Shown here in pieces: positions 28,142-36,045 of a stretch of 64,000 bases of DNA. Origin of the DNA: Pleionea litopenaei. Its GTDB lineage: Bacteria > Pseudomonadota > Gammaproteobacteria > Enterobacterales > Kangiellaceae. Each line of letters starts with the position of its first letter. Within the stretch, counting starts at the first letter, position 1. The stretch is taken from NCBI RefSeq assembly GCF_031198435.1, contig NZ_CP133548.1, positions 1,862,501 through 1,926,500 on the forward strand. Reading direction: 5' to 3'. Made by a program: the position numbers and the translations under genes. A model generated the notes under the pieces. That model was not told where the DNA came from, searched no databases, and worked only from the letters and a program-made list of their open reading frames with translations.

Positions 28142-28157
28142 CTGCCATATTTGACAG
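28142..28157. promoter_or_regulatory. Upstream activator dyad A before cydA
   Basis: CTGCCATATTTGACAG follows the TGNCA-N4-TGNCA pattern with one asymmetric base. It sits between the divergent regulator and cydA, about 120 bases upstream of the sigma-54 promoter. Confidence 0.55.
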
Positions 28158-28172
28158 ACAATACACCATATT

Positions 28173-28188
28173 TTGCCATCTTTGGCAA
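28173..28188. promoter_or_regulatory. Upstream activator dyad B before cydA
   Basis: TTGCCATCTTTGGCAA has 6-bp perfect arms and a 4-base spacer. Its centre is 31 bases, about three helical turns, from dyad A and about 83 bases from the -24 element, a normal distance for a sigma-54 activator site. Confidence 0.6.
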
Positions 28189-28229
28189 TGCATTTATTGA
28201 TTCCGCGAAATTTCTTCTGAGCTTTTCCC

Positions 28230-28242
28230 TAAGTCATTGATT
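28230..28242 (-). promoter_or_regulatory. IHF consensus site between activator dyads and promoter
   Basis: On the minus strand AATCAATGACTTA matches the IHF consensus WATCAANNNNTTR exactly. It lies between the dyads and the -24/-12 promoter, where a DNA bend would bring the activator to sigma-54 polymerase. Confidence 0.5.
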
Positions 28243-28260
28243 TTTATCAACTAGCACGGC

Positions 28261-28277
28261 TTGGCACATACCCTGCA
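28261..28277 (+). promoter_or_regulatory. Sigma-54 (-24/-12) promoter of the cyd operon
   Basis: TTGGCACATACCCTGCA matches the TGGCAC-N5-TTGCA consensus, with invariant GG (28263-28264) and GC (28275-28276) separated by exactly 10 bases. The predicted transcript starts near 28288, leaving a leader of about 48 bases before cydA, whose ATG is preceded by AGGAGA. Confidence 0.75.
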
Positions 28278-28335
28278 CTACGAGAGTCGAAAGTAACGAA
28301 TCTCACTTAAATTTACTGCAATAGGAGAAAGCTAA

Positions 28336-29893
28336 ATGAGCGATACATTAGTAGAGCTATCGCGCTGGCAGTTTGCATTGACCGCAATGTTTCACTTTAT
28401 ATTTGTTCCTTTGACGCTAGGGCTTAGTTTTTTGCTGGCGATCATGGAGTCTGTCTATGTGATGACTGGCAAAGAAATTTATAAGCGCATGACTCAATTT
28501 TGGGGAAAGCTTTTTGGAATCAATTTTGCGTTGGGTGTCGCTACCGGTTTAACCATGGAGTTTCAGTTTGGTATGAACTGGTCGTATTACAGTCACTATG
28601 TTGGCGACATTTTCGGAGCACCTCTGGCTATTGAAGGTCTGATGGCATTTTTTCCTCGAATCGACTTTCGTCGGTTTGTTTTTCTTTGGTTGGGGAAAGC
28701 TGTCTAAAGTAAAACATTTAATGGCCACCTGGCTGGTCGCCATTGGTTCGAACTTATCAGCGTTATGGATTTTGATCGCCAACGGCTGGATGCAATATCC
28801 AGTCGGTGCCGAGTTTAATCATGAATCCATGCGTATGGAAATGACGAGTTTTGCTGACGTTATTTTCAACCCCGTTGCACAAGTAAAGTTCGTTCATACC
28901 GTTTCTGCAGGTTACGTGACGGGCGCCATGTTTGTATTGGCAATCTCTAGCTATTACCTGTTGAAAAACATGCACATTGCTTTCGCTCGTCGATCGTTTG
29001 CTATAGCGGCAAGTTTTGGGCTCGCAGCGACCTTATCCGTTATCGTCTTAGGAGACGAGAGTGGTTATGAGTTAGGTGATGTTCAAAAAGTAAAACTTGC
29101 GGCGATCGAAGCTGAATATGATACGCACCCAGCTCCCGCTCCGTTTACACTGATTGGTATTCCCAATGATGAAACGGAAAGCGTTGACTACGCAGTGCAA
29201 ATTCCATGGTTGATGGGCATTATTGCAACCCGCTCTCTCGATGAAGAAGTACAAGGCATTAAGCAACACAAAATTGAACATCGCGAGAGAATTCTATCCG
29301 GTGTTCAAGCTTATCGAGTGCTCGATGATATTCGAAAAGGCACCGCGAACGATGAGCAAAAAGCCTTGTTCGAAGCCCATAAAGACGATCTTGGTTACGC
29401 ACTTCTATTGCAACCATTCGCCAATGACATAACACAACCCAATGAAACCGCCATTGATCGAGCGGTCGACTACAGCATTCCACCGGTAGCCCCTTTGTTT
29501 TGGAGCTTTCGTCTTATGGTGGCTTGCGGATTCATAATGTTGATCATTTTTGCCACCGCTTTTTATTACAGCGCGAAGCATAAGATTACGAAACCCCGTT
29601 GGTTACTAAAGCTCGCTTTCTGGTCTTTGCCGCTGCCTTGGATTGCTTCCGAAGCAGGCTGGTTTGTCGCAGAATTTGGACGACAACCTTGGTCTATCGC
29701 CGAAGTGCTTCCGGTCCATGCATCCGTTTCAAATCTAACGGTTGCCGAGGTTATCACTACCTTAATTCTCTACACGTTGTTTTACGGTGTGATGTTTATT
29801 GTCGGCTTCTATCTCATGAAACGGTTTGCAAAAGCCGGACCTCATGAGCCTGAAGATACAGCCAAGACTACACCATTACCAGCATACAACTAA
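28336..29893 (+). pseudogene. cydA: Cytochrome bd ubiquinol oxidase subunit I, frameshifted at a T6 run
   Basis: The first frame (28336-28707) encodes the CydA N-terminus and the second (to 29893) the rest. The break lies at six T at 28648-28653: removing one T restores [15 protein letters not shown], the expected CydA sequence, and an intact protein of 518 residues. Conserved features are present on both sides: H20 (equivalent to the E. coli b595 ligand H19), VKFVHTVSAGYVTGAMF with the second His, a long E. coli-type Q-loop and GRQPW. CydA oxidises quinol and reduces O2 at haems b558, b595 and d. With cydB, cydX and cydDC intact, a recent mutation, a sequencing error or slippage at the T run are all possible. 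Confidence 0.88.
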
Positions 29894-29904
29894 GGAGCAG
29901 ACTC

Positions 29905-31038
29905 ATGTTAGATTACGAAACGTTACGCGTCATTTGGTGGTGTCTGGTGGGTGTGTTACTCATTGGTTTTGCCGTTACCGATGGTTTTGACTTAGGTGTC
30001 GGCGCGTTACTCCGCATCGTCGGAAGAACCGATGAGCAACGACGAGTCATGATCAACTCGATTGGACCTCACTGGGATGGAAATCAAGTTTGGTTTATCA
30101 CTGCCGGCGGTGCATTGTTTGCTGCTTGGCCACTCGTCTATGCAGCCGCATTTTCTGGTCTCTACTTAGCCCTCGCTGTAACGCTCATCGCCTTGTGGAT
30201 GCGCCCTATTGGATTTGACTATCGCAGTAAGTTGCCTAACAAGCAATGGCGCAATGCCTGGGACTGGGCGTTGTTTGCCGGAGGTCTTATTCCTGCATTA
30301 ATTTTTGGTGTTGCTTTTGGAAATCTATTGGTTGGCTTGCCCTTCTCATACGATGACACATTGCGCCCAGCATTTGACGGAAACTTTTTTGATTTACTGA
30401 ATCCGTTTTCAATTTTAGCAGGGCTGGTTTCCGTCACGATGCTGTTGGCTCATGGAGCCAATTGGTTACAAATGAAAACTCATGACGATTTGTTACGACG
30501 CTCACAAGCGGCTAGCTTTTGGTTGTCACTGGCAACAATTATTTTATTTATGATCGGTGGTTTATGGCTAACTCAAATCGATGGTCATTTAGTACAATCG
30601 ATTATCGACACGCAAGCGACTTCAAACCCAACCAATAAAATAGTCACCACGGAAACCGGCGCTTGGTTGAACAACTACTCAGCGTATCCTGCCTTTGTTA
30701 TGGCGCCAACACTGGCTATTTTGGCAGGCATTTTGTCGGCACTCTTTAGCTATAAGGGACGTTCATGGCAAGCTTTCTTAATGAGCTCATTGATGATTGC
30801 GGGCATCATCTTAACCGCGGGTTTATCAATGTTTCCATTCTTGATGCCATCCAGTGCTGATCCTAACGTTGGATTAACACTATGGGATGCCACCTCAAGT
30901 GAAATGACGCTTAAAACCATGTTTATCGTTGCCTGCATCTTCGTTCCTATCGTTTTAAGTTACACGGTCTATAGCTTTTATGTGATGCGCGGAAAGATCC
31001 GTGAGTCTGAGCTGGATCATTCACACACCATTTATTAA
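29905..31038 (+). CDS. cydB: Cytochrome bd ubiquinol oxidase subunit II
   Basis: This 377-residue integral membrane protein has about eight to nine transmembrane helices and the family start LRVIWWCLVGVLLIGFAVTDGFDLG, of which GFAVTDGFDLGVG is the hallmark. It partners CydA in the inner-membrane quinol oxidase. AAGGAG precedes the ATG and only 11 bases separate it from cydA; cydX follows 11 bases later, so translation is tightly grouped. Length and sequence look intact. Confidence 0.95.
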   Translation: MLDYETLRVIWWCLVGVLLIGFAVTDGFDLGVGALLRIVGRTDEQRRVMINSIGPHWDGNQVWFITAGGALFAAWPLVYAAAFSGLYLALAVTLIALWMRPIGFDYRSKLPNKQWRNAWDWALFAGGLIPALIFGVAFGNLLVGLPFSYDDTLRPAFDGNFFDLLNPFSILAGLVSVTMLLAHGANWLQMKTHDDLLRRSQAASFWLSLATIILFMIGGLWLTQIDGHLVQSIIDTQATSNPTNKIVTTETGAWLNNYSAYPAFVMAPTLAILAGILSALFSYKGRSWQAFLMSSLMIAGIILTAGLSMFPFLMPSSADPNVGLTLWDATSSEMTLKTMFIVACIFVPIVLSYTVYSFYVMRGKIRESELDHSHTIY

Positions 31039-31049
31039 GGAGTTGAATC

Positions 31050-31154
31050 ATGTGGTACTTCACTTGGATTCTTGGCGTTCTGTTGGCATGCGCATTTGGT
31101 ATTATCAATGCCATGTGGCTTGAAGCCAACGAAGATATGGATCGCGAAGAGTAA
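31050..31154 (+). CDS. cydX: Cytochrome bd accessory subunit CydX
   Basis: This 34-residue protein begins MWYFTWILGVLLACAFG, continues with INAMWLE and ends in acidic residues, the pattern of CydX/YbgT small subunits: one helix, Trp-Tyr-Phe start and Glu near the helix end. AAGGAG lies at the right distance. CydX stabilises the haems of the oxidase. Its stop codon TAA is followed immediately by the ATG of cydD. Confidence 0.93.
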   Translation: MWYFTWILGVLLACAFGIINAMWLEANEDMDREE

Positions 31155-32789
31155 ATGTCTTTTAACAGTCTGCAAGCACTTGAGCAAGCCAGTAAACCGA
31201 ACCGCCGGTTTACTGCGCTGCTCGTTTTTAGCAAAGCTTTCTCACTCCTATCAATGCTAATAGCGAGCTATTATTTTGCTCGTCTGTCTTCCTTGGTTCT
31301 TGAAACATCGGAAAAATTAAACACAACTATTATTTGTAACATGCTAGGGTTAAAGCCAACCCTTGAAAGCTCATTGGTGTTGGTTTTAGTATTTACAGCG
31401 GTATCGATTCTATTTCGACAACTCAGTCAGGCAATCGAACAGTGCTACGCACGGTATAACGAAAAGAACTTAAACCGAGTGCTCATCGAACACTTCGAAC
31501 ACCATGGTTATACGGCGGTTAAGCACTATACGTTACATGAAACCAGAAATTATCTTCAGCTATTTACTCAACAAATAGCCGACTACCTTAGTCAGTTTCA
31601 AATTCAGAAACTACTAGCGGTTGTTCATCCAATAATATTAATCGCCGTCTTGTTTTACCATGCGCCATTAATTGCTCTAGCAATAGTCATTGCACTGCCA
31701 ACGGTTCCATTATTTATGATCATCATTGGTAGTAAAACGGCGAAAATGCAGAAGGAATATTTATCGGCGTTTGAACAATTGGGCAATCAATTTGGTAACC
31801 GATATATGAATGCCGAGTTAATCGTTCAATATCAAGCCAGTGAAGAACAAGCAGCGCAGCTAAGCTCAGCAGAGAAACACCTTAACACTAAGACATTAAA
31901 GGTTTTATCGGTGGCGTTTCTTAACGGCTCAGTAATCGACTTCTTCACAACACTAACCATGGCTATCATCGCGGTTCTGATCGGCTTCGATCTTTTAGGT
32001 GAAGTTAATATTGTTGACGAGTTAACTTTCTCCAACGGCTTTTTCATTCTATTAATAAGCCCAATGATTCTCGCAGACTTAAAATTGCTGGGTCAGCGTT
32101 ACCATCAGAAGAGAGATTATGAAGTCGCCAAAGATAAATTAACGAATTTTCTTTCGTTGTCAGAAAAAACAAAGACTCAATCCATCGCTTGGAGAAGTGG
32201 CAAGATAGAAATAAAACATTTTAACATTTCAAAACCTGAATTGACGGCACCTGAACTGACCATCAATCAAGGCGATAAAATATTACTACTCGGCCCATCC
32301 GGCGCTGGAAAAACATTGTTAATGAGCGCCCTAGCAGGAGAGTATCCAGCAACTCACCAGCTAGATGTACCGATTGCTCAAATGCATCAGCGCCCGGTGA
32401 TTCTACCAGGCAGCCTTAGATATAACTTGCAACTGGATCATTCCATTGATGATGACACCTTACTTTCTAAATTGGGTCAAGTTGAGCTCACAGAGTGGTT
32501 TAGTCGCTTTAACAACCTAGATCAAATAATGAGCCTAACACCCGCTTTGTCGGGAGGAGAGAAGCAACGACTTGCTTTAGCCAGAATCTTATTAAGTCAG
32601 CGAGAGGTTATTTTTTTAGACGAACCCACCGCCTACTTAACCGAGACCATGCACCAAAACCTGAGCCAAGCTATTCGCTCCAATTTTCAAAATAAGACGA
32701 TAATCTGGGCCAGCCATCGAGCACTTCCGACTCAGTGGTTTGATCAAATTTGGAAAATCGATAACGGAGTGATTGTTCGTGAGAGATAG
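31155..32789 (+). CDS. cydD: ABC transporter subunit CydD, needed for cytochrome bd assembly
   Basis: This 544-residue half-transporter has an N-terminal membrane domain of about six helices and a C-terminal ATPase with Walker A GPSGAGKT, signature LSGGEKQRLALARI and Walker B EVIFLDEPTAYL. CydDC exports glutathione or cysteine, or handles haem, to keep the periplasm fit for bd assembly. The ATG abuts the cydX stop, so translation is coupled. It is placed after cydX, unlike E. coli, where cydDC lies elsewhere. It is somewhat shorter than E. coli CydD. Confidence 0.9.
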   Translation: MSFNSLQALEQASKPNRRFTALLVFSKAFSLLSMLIASYYFARLSSLVLETSEKLNTTIICNMLGLKPTLESSLVLVLVFTAVSILFRQLSQAIEQCYARYNEKNLNRVLIEHFEHHGYTAVKHYTLHETRNYLQLFTQQIADYLSQFQIQKLLAVVHPIILIAVLFYHAPLIALAIVIALPTVPLFMIIIGSKTAKMQKEYLSAFEQLGNQFGNRYMNAELIVQYQASEEQAAQLSSAEKHLNTKTLKVLSVAFLNGSVIDFFTTLTMAIIAVLIGFDLLGEVNIVDELTFSNGFFILLISPMILADLKLLGQRYHQKRDYEVAKDKLTNFLSLSEKTKTQSIAWRSGKIEIKHFNISKPELTAPELTINQGDKILLLGPSGAGKTLLMSALAGEYPATHQLDVPIAQMHQRPVILPGSLRYNLQLDHSIDDDTLLSKLGQVELTEWFSRFNNLDQIMSLTPALSGGEKQRLALARILLSQREVIFLDEPTAYLTETMHQNLSQAIRSNFQNKTIIWASHRALPTQWFDQIWKIDNGVIVRER

Positions 32790-34692
32790 AGCAGCCAAAT
32801 GGACAACGTTGATATTGATCCTACTGGTCAACTTCACCACATTGGGGTTGCTGATGGTCTCTACTTGGTTTATTGCGGCCTCAGCTACCTTTGGAACGAC
32901 TCTCAATTACATGCTACCGGCGGTGATTATTCGAGCACTCGCGTTAACTCGTATTGCGAGTGGTTACGGTGAGAAAATTATCGGTCATCAATATTTGTTC
33001 AGTAAATTATCGACATTTAGAGTGTTACTGATCAAACGGATGTTTACCAGCCTTACGCAGAACAATGCTCCAACCAACAATAATGTTCTAACCAACAATA
33101 ATGTTCTAACCAACAATAATGTTCTAACCAACAATAATGCCCCAACCATCAATAATATTCTCGAGCAAAACGCCGACATTCGACAGCCTACCTCGTCAGA
33201 AAAACTCGATGAAGTGAATCATCACGCACAACAAGCTGCTGCCATCTGGGTATATGGTCATTCACAACTAATTAGCCTTGTCGCCACTTTAACGGTTCTT
33301 AATGCGCTTAGTTTGATGCTACTGCCTAGTTTTTTGATCGCGACTGTATCAATCACCCTCATTTTTACAATGCTTTTTTGCGCTCTTCTAGTTGCCAGTA
33401 GAAGAACTGCCAAACAACGTCGCAAACTAGAGAGTGACGTTCAAATGGACTTCGAGCATTTTCATCGCTCAGCGCCTTTATGGCACTTATATCAAACGAT
33501 GCCAAAGGTAAGCATAGAGAAATTAAACGATCTCGATAGGATTAATGAGTCTCAATCACAAAAGGCAAATTCATTGCTTCAGATAGCTGGTATGGTTGTG
33601 TTGGCGGTGATGGTCATCGGAGGAAACCTGCAGGTTCATCAACCCATTGACATTCTATTACTAACACTCTTGTTTTTAGTAGCAGAATGGTTAGGAGCCT
33701 ACTTAAAACTACCTGCGCAATTAACAAACATGCAAGTGAGCCATGATAGAATCAAAGAACTGATTAAAAGTGCCTCCATAGGTCAAATTGAAATCAACCA
33801 AGCGACTCGTTTGCCAATGAGTCCTTCTAGTAATTATTCGTTAAAAAACTATCCATCAAAAAATTATCCATCAAAAATCTATCCGTCTAATAATTTTTTC
33901 TCTGACCGCTTTTCATCTAGTGAGGTAAATTCAATCGATCTGAATAAGTATGAAGCTCGGCACAGCCAATTTCCTCCATTAACGGTTTCTTTTAAAGCGC
34001 ATGGAAACCATATTATTCTTGGCAGCTCGGGCATAGGTAAGACATCACTTTTAAAAGCCTTGGTTGGATTAAACGAGGCAACAGGAAGTTTACAAATAAA
34101 TAATGTTAGTAGTATCGACTCCTTACAGCCTCAAGCAATCTATGTCTCTTCATCTGAGTTAGAACTATATGGTACCTTACGAGAGAGTCTGACCCTCGGA
34201 AAGTCATTTTCAGATGAAGAAATATATCAGGTGCTAGAAGCCGTCAATCTAACTAGCCTGAATCAACTTGATGAGTTTCTAGGTGAAGGATCTCGTCGTT
34301 TATCCGGAGGAGAGTTAAAAAGATTATCCATTGCGCGAGCACTGTTGCATAACCGAGCTTTTCTATTGCTCGATGAACCATTTGAAGGTCTCGATCAGAA
34401 CAATATTCACAATTTATGTAAACTATTTAATCAACTAAAAAATACACACACACTATTTATAGCGACGCATATTCTTCCTGAGGAGTTAGAGGTAAGTTCT
34501 TGTTTAGATTTAGAAACATTGAGATTCGAACACTCTCCTGAAGCAAGGCTGAGCGAGTTCGAACATGCCTATATATTTAAACATATTCATGATGAGGCAA
34601 CAGCAAACTTCGGCTCTTTGATAAGTCGGTCGAATAAGTCACCGATGGATAAAGAACTACCCAATTCAAATTCTGCACCGAGCATTCTATGA
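32779..34692 (+). CDS. cydC: ABC transporter subunit CydC, with repeat-bearing insertions
   Basis: The second half-transporter has about 637 residues. I chose the GTG at 32779 because GGAG lies 9 bases before it; a TTG six bases upstream is too close to that site. It overlaps cydD by 11 bases. The ATPase shows Walker A GSSGIGKTS, signature LSGGELKRLSIARAL and Walker B FLLLDEPFEG. Two low-complexity insertions are unusual: an Asn-rich tandem repeat near residues 95-125, in the membrane domain, and an NYPSK-type repeat near 350-375, before the ATPase. A third Asn/Ser-rich stretch ends the protein. The core domains look intact. Confidence 0.88.
   Translation: MRDRAAKWTTLILILLVNFTTLGLLMVSTWFIAASATFGTTLNYMLPAVIIRALALTRIASGYGEKIIGHQYLFSKLSTFRVLLIKRMFTSLTQNNAPTNNNVLTNNNVLTNNNVLTNNNAPTINNILEQNADIRQPTSSEKLDEVNHHAQQAAAIWVYGHSQLISLVATLTVLNALSLMLLPSFLIATVSITLIFTMLFCALLVASRRTAKQRRKLESDVQMDFEHFHRSAPLWHLYQTMPKVSIEKLNDLDRINESQSQKANSLLQIAGMVVLAVMVIGGNLQVHQPIDILLLTLLFLVAEWLGAYLKLPAQLTNMQVSHDRIKELIKSASIGQIEINQATRLPMSPSSNYSLKNYPSKNYPSKIYPSNNFFSDRFSSSEVNSIDLNKYEARHSQFPPLTVSFKAHGNHIILGSSGIGKTSLLKALVGLNEATGSLQINNVSSIDSLQPQAIYVSSSELELYGTLRESLTLGKSFSDEEIYQVLEAVNLTSLNQLDEFLGEGSRRLSGGELKRLSIARALLHNRAFLLLDEPFEGLDQNNIHNLCKLFNQLKNTHTLFIATHILPEELEVSSCLDLETLRFEHSPEARLSEFEHAYIFKHIHDEATANFGSLISRSNKSPMDKELPNSNSAPSIL
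33061..33150 (+). repeat. 18-bp in-frame tandem repeat inside cydC
   Basis: Units of the form AACAATAATGTTCTAACC repeat about five times, three of them identical and the outer ones degenerate. Each encodes a hexapeptide NNNVLT, so copy-number change would keep the frame. Confidence 0.85.
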
Positions 34693-35327
34693 AAACGATA
34701 GCTATTGGCCCATTCATCATCTATTCATGGGAAGTAAATTCATCAAATGAATTTAATTTTCTAATGGTTGATCGCCAAAGCGGGTATGCAGCGATATTTG
34801 ACTTTTCTATCATATTAAGCACTGAACAAATACAACAGTTCCAAAATTCCGTTTTATCCATCATTAAAAGTCAAGATTACTCGTTACAATGGTGGTTCTC
34901 ATCGCACCCCATCAACAAAGAAAATATTATTATCGAACAATGCAGTGATGTTATTTTAGCTATGTCAGACAAACATAAAGCGATGAAGTTAGAAGATAAT
35001 CAATCCATCGATTACTTCTATACACAAGATGAAATTATTACTCTAGGTAACCAAGCATTGAATATTTTATACACTTCGACTTCGTATGAAATTATCTGGA
35101 GTGAACCCTTACTTTTGATGTTACAAGTTAAAGTCAATGATCAGCCTGTTAAAGTCAATGATCAGCCTGTTAAAGACAATGGTCAGCAGGCTACTGTCAA
35201 TCATACTAGCGAGCCCATCAACTCATCAAAAATAAGAGAAATTTTATCCAAACTACCCAATTACAGTGAAGTGCTTTCGAATACCACCGATTGCAAACAA
35301 CCCTTTCGGCTGTGTGATTTGCAATAG
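34689..35327 (+). CDS. Uncharacterised protein at the end of the cyd operon
   Basis: This 212-residue soluble protein begins at an ATG that overlaps the cydC stop (ATGA), so it is translationally coupled to the operon. I do not recognise a family. The middle (WWFSSHPINKENIIIEQC, then DEIITLGNQALNILYTS) follows the strand order of a metallo-beta-lactamase fold, but the HxHxDH metal ligands are absent, so if related it is a dead enzyme; this is a weak inference. A triple 21-bp repeat lies near its C-terminus. An intrinsic terminator follows. The context suggests a role in cytochrome bd maturation or regulation. Confidence 0.7.
   Translation: MKTIAIGPFIIYSWEVNSSNEFNFLMVDRQSGYAAIFDFSIILSTEQIQQFQNSVLSIIKSQDYSLQWWFSSHPINKENIIIEQCSDVILAMSDKHKAMKLEDNQSIDYFYTQDEIITLGNQALNILYTSTSYEIIWSEPLLLMLQVKVNDQPVKVNDQPVKDNGQQATVNHTSEPINSSKIREILSKLPNYSEVLSNTTDCKQPFRLCDLQ
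35127..35189 (+). repeat. 21-bp in-frame tandem repeat, three units
   Basis: GTTAAAGTCAATGATCAGCC plus one T occurs twice perfectly, followed by a third copy with three changes. Each unit encodes VKVNDQP. It resembles the in-frame repeat in cydC in style but not in sequence. Confidence 0.85.
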
Positions 35328-35366
35328 GAGAGAGTGAGTCGGTGCCTAACAATACACTTAGACAGT

Positions 35367-35394
35367 AAAAAGCCCTTTAGAAAAGGGCTTTTTT
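35367..35394. terminator. Bidirectional intrinsic terminator between the cyd operon and ssb
   Basis: AAAAAGCCCTTT and its complement AAAGGGCTTTTTT flank an AGA loop, giving a stem with A-run on one side and T-run on the other. It can end both the cyd operon and the convergent ssb transcript. Confidence 0.85.
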
Positions 35395-35439
35395 GAGTAT
35401 CAGCTTTGAATGATTATTCAGATAAGTCTAAGATGACCT

Positions 35440-35982
35440 CTAAAACGGAATATCGTCGTCAAAGTTGTCGCTAAAACCACTGTCTTGCTGTGGCGCAGAT
35501 TGTTGGCCACCGCCTTGATTTTGATTAAAGCCGCCTTGATTTTGCTGACCTTGCTGACCGTAGTTTTGTTGTTGTCCATAATTTTGCTGTGACGATTGTT
35601 GTTGATAGTTGTCACCACCACTACGACCACCAGCACCACCGCCAAGCATTTGCATAACGCCGTTGATATCAACAATAACTTCCGTGGTGTATTTGTCTTG
35701 GCCTTGTTGATCTTGCCATTTACGAGTTTGCAATTTGCCTTCAAGGTACACTTGCGAACCTTTACGCAAATATTCACCAGCGATTTCTGCCAACTTGCCA
35801 AAAATCACGACTCGATGCCACTCAGTTTTCTCGCGCATTTCACCCGAGTTACGATCTTTCCACTGTTCAGACGTGGCAATAGACAAGTTAGCAATCGCTC
35901 CACCATTTGCGGTGTACCGAATTTCAGGGTCATTACCTAAGTTGCCAACTAAAATGACTTTATTAATGCCTCGACTGGCCAT
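35440..35982 (-). CDS. ssb: Single-stranded DNA-binding protein
   Basis: This 180-residue protein starts with the OB-fold of bacterial SSB ([20 protein letters not shown] and [20 protein letters not shown], about residues 1-112). A Gly/Gln/Asn-rich linker follows, then the acidic tip DDDIPF, which docks partner proteins in replication and repair. GAGGAG precedes the ATG. It lies downstream of the MFS gene on the same strand and two genes from uvrA; in E. coli ssb and uvrA are direct divergent neighbours. Confidence 0.97.
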   Translation of the reverse strand: MASRGINKVILVGNLGNDPEIRYTANGGAIANLSIATSEQWKDRNSGEMREKTEWHRVVIFGKLAEIAGEYLRKGSQVYLEGKLQTRKWQDQQGQDKYTTEVIVDINGVMQMLGGGAGGRSGGDNYQQQSSQQNYGQQQNYGQQGQQNQGGFNQNQGGGQQSAPQQDSGFSDNFDDDIPF

Positions 35983-35995
35983 GAACGTTCTCCTC

Positions 35996-36012
35996 TACAG
36001 CAATAGGCTGTA
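35996..36012 (-). other. Short hairpin in the ssb leader
   Basis: TACAGC and GCTGTA form a perfect 6-bp stem around a 5-base loop, just ahead of the ssb ribosome binding site. It has ACAG outside and CTGT inside, so it is not a LexA box. Its role is unknown. Confidence 0.35.
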
Positions 36013-36045
36013 CTTGTTTAAGGGCTACCTGCGTAATGAAAACTA

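Noticed and set aside
33061-33150. CRISPR-like array in cydC
   Set aside because: Units are 18 bp, adjacent and without spacers, and they code in frame; it is a minisatellite.
35996-36012. LexA box before ssb
   Set aside because: The ACAG and CTGT parts face the wrong way round; it is a simple hairpin.
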